Below, piece by piece: positions 34,837 to 44,002 of a stretch of DNA of 53,912 bases. This DNA is from JAEUNJ01 sp052035955. Its GTDB lineage: Bacteria > Pseudomonadota > Gammaproteobacteria > Burkholderiales > Rhodocyclaceae. Numbering within the stretch: position 1 is the stretch's first letter; each line of letters starts with the position of its first letter. A program made the translations under genes and the position numbers. The DNA lies in assembly GCA_052035955.1 (NCBI GenBank), contig JBPOHD010000111.1:1-53912 (forward strand), given 5' to 3'. The notes under the pieces are model-generated. The model was not told the origin of the DNA. It made no database searches and saw only the letters and a program-made list of their open reading frames with translations.

Positions 34837-35647
34837 GGCTCGCCTCCGAGAAACGGGCCAGCAGTCCTTCGACGAGCCCGTCGTCCCCCGGTCCGGTGGT
34901 CACCACGTCCCGGCAGCCGAGTGCTTCCGCCTGCTCGGCAATGCGGGCGTGGGGAACGAAGATCGGCGTCTTGCGCAGCCAGGTCTGGCCCAGTTTGCCG
35001 ACCATGTCGAACAGGTTTCGCAGGCCCTCGCTGCTGGTCACGGTGACCGCGTCGATCAGTCCGTCGCCCCACAGGCGCAGCAGTGGTGCCGGATCCTGGT
35101 CCGGACGCCCACGCCGATAGCAGGTCAGGTATTCGACTTCGGCGCCACGGGCCTTCAGGGTATCGCCGAGCAGCTCGCGGCCGCCATCGCCGCGGAAGAC
35201 GAGGACCCGCCATCCGCGCACGGCCTGCAAGGCGGGCATCTCCAGAAGCGCCTCCGAATCGAAACGCCCGACGGGCGCGATGACATCGACGATGCCATGC
35301 GCAGCCAGCGCTCGCTCGCTGCTCTTGCCGATGGCCGCAACCCTGAGGCGGGGGGGCCAGGGTCGCCGGCCGAGGATGACGGCGAGGGCGCGCTCGATGG
35401 CGTTGGGACTGACGAACACGGCCAGGTCGTAGGTATCGAGACGGATGGCCGCATCCAGTACGGGCGAGGGATCGGCCAGGTCGAAAATCGCCAGGACGGG
35501 AAAATGGACCGGGTGCGCCTCCAGCCGGGTCAGGGCCTCTGCAAGATGGCCGGCCTGGCCGGCCGGCCGCGTAACGACGACATGGCGCCCGGCCAGGGGG
35601 CCGGCCGCAGGACCGCCGGAGAGGCCGCTCGCCACGGCGCCCATCAC
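34826..35647 (-). CDS. hemD: uroporphyrinogen-III synthase
   Basis: HemD cyclises hydroxymethylbilane with inversion of ring D to give uroporphyrinogen III. The 273-residue protein has the usual two-lobed, weakly conserved sequence: VVVTRPAGQAGHLAEAL near the start, VSPNAIERAL, AIGKSSERAL and the strongest family mark, VTVTSSEGLRNLF. It overlaps hemC at the four-base ATGA junction, which fixes the start near 35647 (two adjacent ATG codons). Confidence 0.93.
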   Translation of the reverse strand: MMGAVASGLSGGPAAGPLAGRHVVVTRPAGQAGHLAEALTRLEAHPVHFPVLAIFDLADPSPVLDAAIRLDTYDLAVFVSPNAIERALAVILGRRPWPPRLRVAAIGKSSERALAAHGIVDVIAPVGRFDSEALLEMPALQAVRGWRVLVFRGDGGRELLGDTLKARGAEVEYLTCYRRGRPDQDPAPLLRLWGDGLIDAVTVTSSEGLRNLFDMVGKLGQTWLRKTPIFVPHARIAEQAEALGCRDVVTTGPGDDGLVEGLLARFSEASHVR

Positions 35648-36594
35648 CCCTCCAGGGATTTCAGGATCTCTTCGGCGCCATCCCGCCGCAAGGCATCGGC
35701 CAAGGCGAGGCCGAGACCCTCCGGATCGTCCGCGGCGCCCTCAAGTTCGGCACGGGCCATGCGGCTGCCGTCGGGCCGGGCGACGAAGCCACGCAGCCGG
35801 AGGCGGCCTCCGTGCATTTCCGCGTAGGCGCCGAGGGGAACCTCGCAACTCCCCGCCAGCGCCCGCGAAACGGCGCGTTCGGCGCGCACGCAAGCCGCCG
35901 TCGACGGGTCGTTGAGCGGCGCCATCCAGGCCGCGACCTCCGGACGCGAAGCAAGGGCCTCGATGCCCAGGGCCCCCTGCCCTGCCGCCGGCAGCGATTC
36001 CTCGGCCGGCAGGACGGCGCGGATGCGATCGCCGAGGCCGAGGCGCTTCAGCCCGGCCGCGGCGAGCATGATGGCGTCGTAATCTCCGGCATCGAGCTTG
36101 CGCAGCCGGGTGTCGAGGTTGCCGCGCAGGGACGTCACCGCGAGATAGGGATGGTTGGCATGCAACTGGGACTCCCGGCGCAGGCTGGAAGTCCCGACCA
36201 CGGCCCCGGGAGGCATGTCGCGGAGGCTGTCGTAGCGATTGGAAACGAAGGCATCGAGGGGCATTTCCCGCGGGCCGATGGCCACCAGCGCGAAATCGTC
36301 ACCCATCACCATGGGGACGTCCTTCATCGAGTGCACCGCGATGTCCGCACTGCCGTCCAGCAGCGCCGTCTCGAGCTCCTTGACGAACAGTCCCTTGCCG
36401 CCCACCTGAGCGAGCGGCCGATCGAGGATCTGGTCGCCGCGCGTGGTCATCCCGAGGAGGTCGACCTGGCACGCCGGGTATAATCGGCGCAAAAGTTCGC
36501 GCACGTGCTCGGCCTGCCAGAGGGCCAGTCTTGATTCGCGCGTGGCAATGACAATGCGCTGGGGAGTGGAGGTGCGCTCGGGAGCGGTGCTCAC
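35644..36594 (-). CDS. hemC: porphobilinogen deaminase (hydroxymethylbilane synthase)
   Basis: HemC polymerises four porphobilinogens into hydroxymethylbilane on a covalently held dipyrromethane cofactor. Signatures: IVIATRESRLALWQAEHV, the cofactor-region motif SMKDVP, GTSSLRRESQL, and the C-terminal cofactor-Cys loop AVSRALAGSCEVPLGAYAE. Two starts are possible: GTG at 36594 (316 residues, preferred as closest to family length) and TTG at 36621 (325 residues), which would leave only six bases to the divergent gene. Neither has a good Shine-Dalgarno sequence. Heads hemC-hemD-hemX-hemY. Confidence 0.93.
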   Translation of the reverse strand: MSTAPERTSTPQRIVIATRESRLALWQAEHVRELLRRLYPACQVDLLGMTTRGDQILDRPLAQVGGKGLFVKELETALLDGSADIAVHSMKDVPMVMGDDFALVAIGPREMPLDAFVSNRYDSLRDMPPGAVVGTSSLRRESQLHANHPYLAVTSLRGNLDTRLRKLDAGDYDAIMLAAAGLKRLGLGDRIRAVLPAEESLPAAGQGALGIEALASRPEVAAWMAPLNDPSTAACVRAERAVSRALAGSCEVPLGAYAEMHGGRLRLRGFVARPDGSRMARAELEGAADDPEGLGLALADALRRDGAEEILKSLEG

Positions 36595-36627
36595 GGGTGG
36601 TGCTTTCGTTACCGGAATCAAGGAGTC

Positions 36628-37119
36628 ATGATGTCGCGATTTCTCGCGTGGCCTCGCCGCCCTCGGCGGCTCGGGCCGATTCTAGCATGCACGCTCGCCC
36701 TGCCTGCCGCGGCAGCGCTGCCGGTGGCGCGCGACCTTCCGGCCGAGGCGCGGGCGGCGGCGGAAGGCGGATTTCCCCTGGTCCTGATGTTTTCCAGGGC
36801 CGAATGCAGCTGGTGCGCCCAGGTGCGACGCCTGCACCTGGAGCCGGTTGCGGCGAGGCCGGAGGGCACGGTCCCCGTGCGTCAGGTCGACATCGACCGG
36901 AGCCGGCCGCTGGTGGATTTCGCCGGCCGCACCACGAACCATCGGGCCTACGCCCGCAGCCTCGGGGTGAAGCTGGTCCCCACGGTCGTCTTCCTCGGAT
37001 CCGATGGGCGCCAGGTGGCGGAACCCATCGTTGGAGCCGTAGGCGCGGACTTCTACGGGGCCTATCTGGAGCGAAGCCTGGAGCAAGGACGTCGACGGGT
37101 GGCCGAGGAGAGACGATGA
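36628..37119 (+). CDS. exported thioredoxin-fold protein with CSWC motif
   Basis: A 163-residue protein with an N-terminal signal sequence (basic RPRRLG, then a hydrophobic run ending AAAALP) and a thioredoxin fold. The active-site pair is C60-SWC63, and the cis-Pro loop reads LVPTVVFLGSDG. It probably acts in the periplasm as a disulfide reductase or oxidase and resembles SoxW-like or thioredoxin_2-type proteins; the substrate is unknown. AAGGAG precedes the ATG at 36628. The stop overlaps the ppc ATG by four bases, an odd functional pairing. A TATAAT inside hemC (36479-36484, plus strand) is a possible promoter. Confidence 0.8.
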   Translation: MMSRFLAWPRRPRRLGPILACTLALPAAAALPVARDLPAEARAAAEGGFPLVLMFSRAECSWCAQVRRLHLEPVAARPEGTVPVRQVDIDRSRPLVDFAGRTTNHRAYARSLGVKLVPTVVFLGSDGRQVAEPIVGAVGADFYGAYLERSLEQGRRRVAEERR

Positions 37120-39869
37120 GCGATACGCCGGAAGACAAGGATGCCCCGCTGCGGGAGGACATACGGCTCCTCGGCCGCCTGCTGGGGGACACCGTCCGCG
37201 AGCAGGAAGGGGACGAAGTCTTCGATCTCGTCGAACGCATCCGCCAGTTGTCGATCCGCTTCCACCGGGACGATGATCAGGAGGCGCGGAATGCCTTGGC
37301 GAAGCTCCTCGGCGGCCTGTCCCGGGACCGGACGAACCAGGTGGTGCGGGCTTTCAGCTATTTCTCGCACCTGGCCAACATCGCCGAGGACCAGCACCAC
37401 ATCCGCCGCTCGCGCTCCCACGCCATTGCCGGCTCCCCGCCCAAGGAGGGTTCCCTGGCCAGAGCGCTCGCGCGAGCCCTGGAGGCGGGTTTCGATCCCG
37501 CGGCCCTGGCCGGATTCTTTGCGTCGGCAGGCATCCACCCGGTCCTGACGGCCCACCCGACCGAGGTCCAGCGAAAGAGCATCCTCGACAACCGGTGGAA
37601 GATCTCGAACCTGCTCGACGAGCGGGACCGGGTCCGGCTGACCCCGGAGGAACGCGAGGATCATGACGAAGCCATGCGCCGCGCCGTGCTCACGCTCTGG
37701 CAGACGCGCATGTTGCGCCGGGCCCGGCTGTCGGTGATGGACGAAGTAGGCAACGCCCTGTCCTTCTACGACAGCACCTTCCTGCGCGAGCTGCCGCGCC
37801 TGCACAACGCCCTCGAGGACAGGCTGGCAGCCCTCCCGGGGGCCATCGGCGAACGGCTTCCGGCCTTCCTCCGTCCGGGTTCCTGGATCGGCGGCGACCG
37901 GGATGGCAATCCCTACGTCACTGCACCGGTTCTCGAAGCGGCAGTCCGCGCCCAGAGCCGGCGTGCCCTGTCCTTCTATCTGGAGCAGTTGCACAAGCTC
38001 GGGGCCGGACTTTCCTCTACCTCGTTGCTGGTCCAGACATCCCTCGAACTGCAGGCTCTCGCCGGCCGTTCCCCGGATATCAGCCCGCACCGCGACGACG
38101 AACCCTACCGGCGGGCCATCGCCGGCCTCTATACGCGCCTTGCCACGACGGCCAGGGAACTGGACGGCCTGGAACCGGCGATCCACGCCGTTGGCCAGGC
38201 CCCGGCCTATGCCACGGCGGCGGAGTTCGCGGCCGACCTCGAGGTACTGCACCGTTCCCTCTGCGACAACGGCTCTGCCCTCCTCGCCCGGGGACGGCTG
38301 CGACGCCTGCGGCGCGCCGTGGAAATCTTCGGCTTCCACCTGGCGCCCCTCGACCTGCGCCAGAACTCCGAAGTCCATGCCAGGACGGTGGCGGAGCTGC
38401 TGGCCGTGAACCGTCCGGGCATCGACTACCTGGGCCTCGACGAGGACCGCCGCATCGCCCTGCTGCTCCAGGAACTGGAGACGCCGCGCCCCCTGGCGTC
38501 GGACTTCGTCCGCTATTCGGACGAGACCACGGGAGAACTGGCGATCTTCCGTACCGCCCGCCGGATCCAGGAGCGCTACGGCCGCGGCGCCATCGAGAAC
38601 GTCATCATCTCGAAGGCCGACGGCGTCTCGGACGTCCTCGAAGTGGCCCTCCTGCTGAAGGAAGTGGGCCTGCTGCGCCCCCACGAGGGCGCGCTCGACG
38701 TCAACATCGTTCCTTTGTTCGAGACCATAGACGACCTGGCGCGCAGCGGCCCGCTGATGGACCGGCTGCTCGGTCTGCCCCTCTACAACCGGCTGCTCGG
38801 CAGCCGCGGCGGCCTCCAGGAGGTCATGCTGGGCTACTCCGACAGCAACAAGGACGGTGGCTTCCTGGCCTCGGGCTGGTCCCTCTACAAGGCCGAAACG
38901 GCCTTGACCGCGGTTTTCGCCCGGCACGGAATCCAGTTGCGCCTCTTCCACGGCCGCGGCGGTTCGGTGGGACGCGGCGGCGGTCCGAGCTACCAGGCCA
39001 TCCTCGCCCAGCCGGCCGGGGCCGTCCAGGGCCGCATCCGCATCACGGAACAGGGTGAGGTGATCGCGTCCAAGTATGCCAATCCGGAACTGGGACGCCA
39101 CAACCTGGAAATCCTGGCCGCCGCAGCGCTCGAGGCCACCCTGCTGCCCCACGAGCACGACGACCCGCGGCCGGAATTCCTCCAGGCCATGGAGGAGCTG
39201 GCCTCGGAGGCCTTCCGGGCCTACCGCAGCCTGGTGTATGAGACGCCGGGCTTCGAGCGATATTTCTGGGAATCCACCGTCATCGCCGAGATCGCGTCGC
39301 TCAATATCGGCAGCCGCCCCGCATCACGCCGCAAGACCACGGCCATCGAAGACCTGCGGGCCATTCCCTGGGTCTTCTCCTGGGCCCAGTGCCGCCTCAT
39401 GCTGCCCGGATGGTACGGTTTCGGCTCGGCGGTCGCCGCCTTCCGCGGGAAACGCGGTGCGGCGGGCATCGCGCTGCTCGGCGAGATGAACCGCGAATGG
39501 GGCTTCTTCCGTACCCTCCTTTCGAACATGGACATGGTGCTGGCGAAGAGCGACATGGCCATTGCCGAACGTTACTCCCGCCTGGTGACGGAGACCGAGT
39601 TGCGGGAGGCCGTATTCCCCCGCATCAAGGAGGAATGGCAGGCGTCCATCGCGGCCCTGCTGGAGATCACCGGGCAGCGGGAACTGCTGGACGGCAACCC
39701 GTTGTTGAAGCGTTCCATCCGGAATCGCTTCCCCTACCTGGACCCGCTGAACCACCTGCAGGTGGAACTGCTGCACCGGCACCGGGCCGGCGAGACGGAC
39801 GAGCGCACGCGCCGCAGCATCCACCTGACCATCAACGGCATCGCCGCCGGACTGCGCAACAGCGGATGA
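37116..39869 (+). CDS. ppc: phosphoenolpyruvate carboxylase
   Basis: A 917-residue anaplerotic enzyme fixing bicarbonate onto PEP to give oxaloacetate. Catalytic His147 is in VLTAHPTEVQRKS; further signatures are GSWIGGDRDGNP, VMLGYSDSNKDGGFLASG, the glycine-rich loop FHGRGGSVGRGGGP and the C-terminal region ending IAAGLRNSG, with the terminal Gly typical of the family. The start is the ATG overlapping the thioredoxin-gene stop; upstream in-frame sequence is not homologous. It is followed by a terminator. Confidence 0.97.
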   Translation: MSDTPEDKDAPLREDIRLLGRLLGDTVREQEGDEVFDLVERIRQLSIRFHRDDDQEARNALAKLLGGLSRDRTNQVVRAFSYFSHLANIAEDQHHIRRSRSHAIAGSPPKEGSLARALARALEAGFDPAALAGFFASAGIHPVLTAHPTEVQRKSILDNRWKISNLLDERDRVRLTPEEREDHDEAMRRAVLTLWQTRMLRRARLSVMDEVGNALSFYDSTFLRELPRLHNALEDRLAALPGAIGERLPAFLRPGSWIGGDRDGNPYVTAPVLEAAVRAQSRRALSFYLEQLHKLGAGLSSTSLLVQTSLELQALAGRSPDISPHRDDEPYRRAIAGLYTRLATTARELDGLEPAIHAVGQAPAYATAAEFAADLEVLHRSLCDNGSALLARGRLRRLRRAVEIFGFHLAPLDLRQNSEVHARTVAELLAVNRPGIDYLGLDEDRRIALLLQELETPRPLASDFVRYSDETTGELAIFRTARRIQERYGRGAIENVIISKADGVSDVLEVALLLKEVGLLRPHEGALDVNIVPLFETIDDLARSGPLMDRLLGLPLYNRLLGSRGGLQEVMLGYSDSNKDGGFLASGWSLYKAETALTAVFARHGIQLRLFHGRGGSVGRGGGPSYQAILAQPAGAVQGRIRITEQGEVIASKYANPELGRHNLEILAAAALEATLLPHEHDDPRPEFLQAMEELASEAFRAYRSLVYETPGFERYFWESTVIAEIASLNIGSRPASRRKTTAIEDLRAIPWVFSWAQCRLMLPGWYGFGSAVAAFRGKRGAAGIALLGEMNREWGFFRTLLSNMDMVLAKSDMAIAERYSRLVTETELREAVFPRIKEEWQASIAALLEITGQRELLDGNPLLKRSIRNRFPYLDPLNHLQVELLHRHRAGETDERTRRSIHLTINGIAAGLRNSG

Positions 39870-39899
39870 AAAAGCCGGGCGCGCGGCCCGGCTTCTTCC
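39870..39899. terminator. bidirectional terminator between ppc and the PEP-CTERM gene
   Basis: Stem AAGCCGGGC / GCCCGGCTT with a 5-base loop (39872-39894). The minus-strand product ends in TTTTT and the plus-strand product in TTCTTCCTCT, so it can close both convergent genes, more strongly for the minus-strand one. Confidence 0.7.
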
Positions 39900-39915
39900 T
39901 CTGACTTGCGAGCGA

Positions 39916-40590
39916 TCAGTCGATCGTCCGACGGCGTCCGGCGACGGCGCCCAGGATACCCAGTCCCGCCAGGAACATCGCGTAGGTCTCGGGTTCCGGG
40001 ACGGCGGACAGGATCACGTTGTCCAGGTCGCCGTTGTCGGTGCCGGTGATGAACTCGCCCCTGAGGCGCAACGCCGTGGTCGCGCCCAGGACCGTCTGGA
40101 TCTGGGCCTTGGTGGCGGCCGCGCCGGACAGCGTCGACACTTTCCATCCGGCGGTTTCGGAGAGGTCGACGGAGTAATGCGTCCACGCCGCGCTCACTGG
40201 TACCGCCGCGAAATCGTACACGAGGGTCAGTCCGCCGCCGGCAAGAACCACGTCCGAATCGGTGAACAATGAACCGCTTCCCCGCATGCGCAGTTCGAAA
40301 CTGAGCGACTGGCCATAGGACTTCGAATTGTCCCCGAGGAACTTGGCCGGGGCCTGCCAATACCAGACGCCGCCGATGGTCAGGTCGGTCCCGTGTATGT
40401 AGCCACCGGGGTTTCCGCCCGCGGCGATGTAACTGGGATTCGACGTGGTCGAGTCCCCGAAGAGCTTCCAGCCCTCGTCGTTCGCGTCGAACGTACTTGA
40501 GGCACCGGCGAAGGCGGCGGAAGTCGATGCCGCACAAAGGAGCCCGACGACACGACGGATGTTGCGGTGCGAAACCATTTTCATACCCAT
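39916..40590 (-). CDS. laminin-B-like domain PEP-CTERM surface protein
   Basis: A 224-residue exported protein: signal peptide (~1-32, VVGLLCAASTSAAFAGA), a laminin IV/B-like beta domain (~33-190; FDANDEGWKLFGD, PGGYIHGTD, WYWQAPAKFLGD) and a C-terminal PEP-CTERM tail (VPEPETYAMFLAGLGILGAV then GRRR). PEP-CTERM tails are recognised by exosortase in species that make extracellular polysaccharide; the sortase gene is not in this window. The domain may bind sugar or polysaccharide. The ATG at 40590 follows GGGAGGAAG with proper spacing. It lies after algR and 79 bp downstream of palindrome copy B. Confidence 0.88.
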   Translation of the reverse strand: MGMKMVSHRNIRRVVGLLCAASTSAAFAGASSTFDANDEGWKLFGDSTTSNPSYIAAGGNPGGYIHGTDLTIGGVWYWQAPAKFLGDNSKSYGQSLSFELRMRGSGSLFTDSDVVLAGGGLTLVYDFAAVPVSAAWTHYSVDLSETAGWKVSTLSGAAATKAQIQTVLGATTALRLRGEFITGTDNGDLDNVILSAVPEPETYAMFLAGLGILGAVAGRRRTID

Positions 40591-40668
40591 GAGACTTCCT
40601 CCCGATGCAAGAGGTTGATTGGCCGACAACCGGCAAAATTTCACGTTAGCGACGACATTCGCACCCGT

Positions 40669-40690
40669 CAATAGTCCGTTCGGGCTAACG
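40669..40690. promoter_or_regulatory. 22-bp palindrome, copy B
   Basis: CAATAGTCCG-TT-CGGGCTAACG, an imperfect palindrome, 79 bp upstream of the PEP-CTERM start codon, in the algR/PEP-CTERM gap. Matches copies at 24377 and 48219. Confidence 0.5.
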
Positions 40691-40755
40691 CATCCGCCCC
40701 GAACCGATGCGACGGCGCCAGGAGCCGCAAAGGGCCGCCTATCCGGATTCACGCG

Positions 40756-41520
40756 CTATTCGCGCAGGATGGCCTTCACCTGGGGCCACTGCCGGCGGCT
40801 GACCGGCAACCGCTCGTCGAGGCCGCGCAGCAACACCTCCCAATGGATTTCGCCGTCCTCGCCGGTGGTCCGCTCGCATCCGGCCAGGGCATCCCTGGCC
40901 ACCAGGCAGTTGCGATGCACGCGCACGAAGCGCTCGCCGAACTCCTCCTCCAGGTGGGTCAACGATTCCTCGAGCAGGAATTCCCGCTCCGGCGTCCGGG
41001 CGGTGACGTACTTGAGTTCGGCCTTCAGGTAGACGATGTCGCTCACCGCCACCAGAAGGATCCGGCCGCGTTCCACCGAATGGAGGAACTGCCGCCCCCC
41101 GGGGGCCAGTTTCTGCATCTCCTCGGGCGAAGGAGAGCCACGCCGCGCCTTGGCCAGGGCATCCGCCAGCCGGGCGGCGCGCACCGGCTTCAGCAGGTAG
41201 TCGGTGGCCGACAGTTCGAAGGCCTTCACCGCATACTGGTCGTAGGCGGTCACGAAGACGATGGCCGGCGGATTGGGGCGCCGGCTGACATGGCGGGCAA
41301 GTTCGATCCCGTCCATCCTCGGCATCCGGATGTCGGTGATCACCACGTCGGCCTCTGCGCGCTCGAGGGCCTCCAGGGCGGCGGCGCCGTCGGCGGCCTC
41401 GCCCGTGACGATGTTGGGCACCGTGGCGCCGATGTCCGCCAGCAGGTCCCGCAGGCGGGCCCGCGCCGGCGCCTCGTCGTCCACGATCAGGATGCGCATG
41501 GGCAATTGGGCAGATGTCAT
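40756..41520 (-). CDS. algR: AlgR-like LytTR response regulator
   Basis: A 254-residue regulator with an N-terminal receiver (RILIVDDEAPAR, phosphoacceptor Asp63 in VVITDIRMPRMDG, Lys in LLKPVRAARL) and a C-terminal LytTR DNA-binding domain (~150-250; LVAVSDIVYLKAELKYV, FVRVHRNCLVARDA). It overlaps the sensor gene by four bases. In Pseudomonas AlgZ-AlgR sits beside argH and hemC and controls alginate, type IV pili and other surface functions; here argH is still adjacent but hemC is 4 kb away. The next gene on the strand is a PEP-CTERM surface protein, a plausible target. Confidence 0.9.
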   Translation of the reverse strand: MTSAQLPMRILIVDDEAPARARLRDLLADIGATVPNIVTGEAADGAAALEALERAEADVVITDIRMPRMDGIELARHVSRRPNPPAIVFVTAYDQYAVKAFELSATDYLLKPVRAARLADALAKARRGSPSPEEMQKLAPGGRQFLHSVERGRILLVAVSDIVYLKAELKYVTARTPEREFLLEESLTHLEEEFGERFVRVHRNCLVARDALAGCERTTGEDGEIHWEVLLRGLDERLPVSRRQWPQVKAILRE

Positions 41521-42548
41521 GGGGCCTCCTCCTTGCGATAGGGAATCTCGATCCGGACGACATAGGAGCCGCCCTCGGCGGTGGTGGTCATGGTCGCCTC
41601 GAGGTCGAAGTAGAGCAGCAGGCGTTCCCGGATGTTGGCCAGGGCCATGCGGTTACCCTGATGGTGCGCATGGGCCTCCGAGAAGGGATTGGAAAGCTGC
41701 ACCCGGATCCGGTCGCCGGCCCTGGCCAGGGAGATCCGGATCTCGCCCTGCTCCCCCTGGGGTTCTATTCCGTGATAGACGGCGTTCTCCAGAAGAGGCT
41801 GCAACATCAGCGGCGGCACCAGGGCGTCCGGCGGGCAGGATTCCACCTCCCAGCGCAACTTGAGGCGGTCGCCCAGCCGCAGGCGTTCGAGGTCCAGGTA
41901 TTGACGAGCCAGGGCGATCTCGTCGGACAGGGGCACGAGTTCCCGGTTGTCCCGCATCAGGGCACGGAATAGATCGGCCAGTTCCTCCAATGCCGCCTCG
42001 GCCCGGCGCGGATCCGAACGGATCACACCCAGTACGGCGTTCAGGCTGTTGAACAGGAAGTGGGGCCTGATGCGCGCGGTCAACGCCATGAGCCTCGCCT
42101 CGGCGAGGGCCGGCGACCGGGCAAGGGACTGCAGGCGGAAATAGGCAAGCAGGACTGCCACCGCCAGGAGGGCCCACATGACGCCCTCCGGCCCGGCCGG
42201 ACGCAGGCCCGCAATCGTCGCCAGCGGAGCGAACAGGGTGCCCCAGGCCCCAGCGACGATGGCAACGACCACCAGCACCACCAAAACGCCAAAGTCATAA
42301 GCGCGGCGGCGCAACAGCGGCCCGGCAAGATAGAGCGCCAGCAGGGCGGCGATCGCCACCGGCTCCACCGCTGCGGCCAGATCGACGAGCTCGGCGCCCA
42401 AGTCGGACGGGCGACGATTGCGAACCAGGGCCGCAAGCAGCGCAAGGATGTTCACGCCCACCAGTGCCCGCAGCATCACGCCGAGATTGCGGAAATCGGG
42501 CAGACGGGGTCGGTGGGTGTTTTCCCGTATACTTTCCGTTTTGGTCAT
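41517..42548 (-). CDS. algZ: AlgZ/FimS-like sensor histidine kinase
   Basis: A 343-residue membrane kinase of the LytS/AlgZ type. The N-terminal half has several hydrophobic helices (~20-150), followed by the His_kinase motif RPHFLFNSLNAVLG with phosphoacceptor His163, then an ATPase domain with LQPLLENAVYHGIEP and NIRERLLLYF. There is no classical HisKA domain. The start at 42548 lies 48 bp from the divergent argH start. Its four-base overlap with algR marks them as partners. Confidence 0.9.
   Translation of the reverse strand: MTKTESIRENTHRPRLPDFRNLGVMLRALVGVNILALLAALVRNRRPSDLGAELVDLAAAVEPVAIAALLALYLAGPLLRRRAYDFGVLVVLVVVAIVAGAWGTLFAPLATIAGLRPAGPEGVMWALLAVAVLLAYFRLQSLARSPALAEARLMALTARIRPHFLFNSLNAVLGVIRSDPRRAEAALEELADLFRALMRDNRELVPLSDEIALARQYLDLERLRLGDRLKLRWEVESCPPDALVPPLMLQPLLENAVYHGIEPQGEQGEIRISLARAGDRIRVQLSNPFSEAHAHHQGNRMALANIRERLLLYFDLEATMTTTAEGGSYVVRIEIPYRKEEAP
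42528..42533 (+). promoter_or_regulatory. -10 element for argH
   Basis: A TATACT hexamer lies 63 bases before the argH ATG, within the N-terminal coding part of the divergent sensor gene. No clear -35 partner is seen. Confidence 0.3.
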
Positions 42549-42596
42549 GGTGGGCCGCATATTCCGGGCGGCTCCCGGTTGAACGGCAATTTCATT

Positions 42597-44000
42597 ATGA
42601 CAGAACCAAAGGCGGCGACTTCCGAGGAGCCGGGCAAAGTCTGGTCGGGACGCTTCGACGAACCCGTTTCCGACCTGGTCAAGCGCTACACGGCGTCGGT
42701 TTCCTTCGACAAGCGCATGGCCCTCCAGGACATCCGCGGATCGCTCGCCCACGCGAAGATGCTCGCCCGGCAGGGCATCATCGGCGCGTCGGACCTGTCG
42801 GACATAGAGCGAGGCATGGCGGCCGTGCGGGCGGAGATCGAGGCCGGCACGTTTGCCTGGAGCCTGGACGACGAGGATGTTCATCTCAACATCGAGAAGC
42901 GCCTCACCGCCCTGGTGGGCGATGCCGGCAAGCGGCTGCACACCGGGCGCTCGCGAAACGACCAGGTGGCCACGGACATCCGGCTCTGGCTGCGCGACAC
43001 GATCGATGCCATCGACGGCCTCCTTCGCAACCTGGTCGCCGCCCTGCTGGACGTGGCGGACACCCACGCCGAAACGCCCCTGCCCGGATTCACCCACCTC
43101 CAGGTGGCGCAGCCGGTCACCTTTGGCCACCACCTGCTGGCCTATGCCGAGATGCTCTTCCGCGACCGAGAACGTTTCGCGGACTGTCGGCGCAGGACCA
43201 ACCGCCTGCCCCTGGGAGCCGCCGCGCTCGCCGGTACCAGCTATCCGATCGACCGGGAATTCGTGGCCCGGGAACTGGGCTTCGACGGGGTCTGCGAGAA
43301 CTCCCTGGACGCCGTGTCCGACCGGGACTTCGCGATCGAATTCACCGCCGCCGCCTCGTTGGCGATGATGCATGTCTCGCGATTCTCCGAGGAGTTGATC
43401 CTCTGGATGAGTCCCCGCGTGGGCTTCATCGACCTGGCCGACCGCTTCTGCACCGGTTCCAGCATCATGCCGCAGAAGAAGAACCCGGACGTACCGGAAT
43501 TGGCGCGGGGCAAGACGGGACGGGTGTATGGGCACCTGATGGGTCTGCTGACCCTGATGAAAGGACAGCCCCTGGCCTACAACAAGGACAACCAGGAGGA
43601 CAAGGAACCCCTGTTCGATACCGCGGATACCCTCATCGACACCTTGCGCATCTTCGCCGACATGGTGCCGGGCATCCGGGTGAAGCCGGCGGCCATGCGG
43701 GCCGCCCTCGGACAGGGCTTCGCCACCGCCACCGACCTGGCGGACTACCTGGTGAAGCGGGGACTGCCCTTCCGCGATGCCCACGAGGCGGTGGCCCGCG
43801 CCGTCCGCGCCGCCGAGGCCCGCGGCTGCGATCTGGCCGATCTGTCCGTCGGGGAACTGCGCGACTTCTCGCCGCTGGTCGGCGACGATGTCTTCTCGGT
43901 GCTCACCGTGGAAGGCTCCCTCGCCGCCCGGAACCACGTCGGCGGTACCGCACCGGCCCAGGTGAGGGACGCAGTCGCCCGCAGGCGCTCGGCCCTCTGA
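42597..44000 (+). CDS. argH: argininosuccinate lyase
   Basis: The last arginine-synthesis enzyme, splitting argininosuccinate to arginine and fumarate. The 467-residue protein begins with KVWSGRFDEPVSDLV after a short leader and carries EDVHLNIEKRL, HTGRSRNDQVATD, the catalytic-Ser signature GSSIMPQKKNPD and GKTGRVYGHL. The frame is open further upstream but without homology. The downstream kinase gene starts 2 bases after the stop, so argH leads a four-gene transcription unit. Confidence 0.96.
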   Translation: MTEPKAATSEEPGKVWSGRFDEPVSDLVKRYTASVSFDKRMALQDIRGSLAHAKMLARQGIIGASDLSDIERGMAAVRAEIEAGTFAWSLDDEDVHLNIEKRLTALVGDAGKRLHTGRSRNDQVATDIRLWLRDTIDAIDGLLRNLVAALLDVADTHAETPLPGFTHLQVAQPVTFGHHLLAYAEMLFRDRERFADCRRRTNRLPLGAAALAGTSYPIDREFVARELGFDGVCENSLDAVSDRDFAIEFTAAASLAMMHVSRFSEELILWMSPRVGFIDLADRFCTGSSIMPQKKNPDVPELARGKTGRVYGHLMGLLTLMKGQPLAYNKDNQEDKEPLFDTADTLIDTLRIFADMVPGIRVKPAAMRAALGQGFATATDLADYLVKRGLPFRDAHEAVARAVRAAEARGCDLADLSVGELRDFSPLVGDDVFSVLTVEGSLAARNHVGGTAPAQVRDAVARRRSAL

Positions 44001-44002
44001 CC

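Noticed and set aside
36597..37115. In-frame N-terminal extension of ppc
   Set aside because: It coincides with the thioredoxin-fold gene in another frame and has no similarity to PEP carboxylase.
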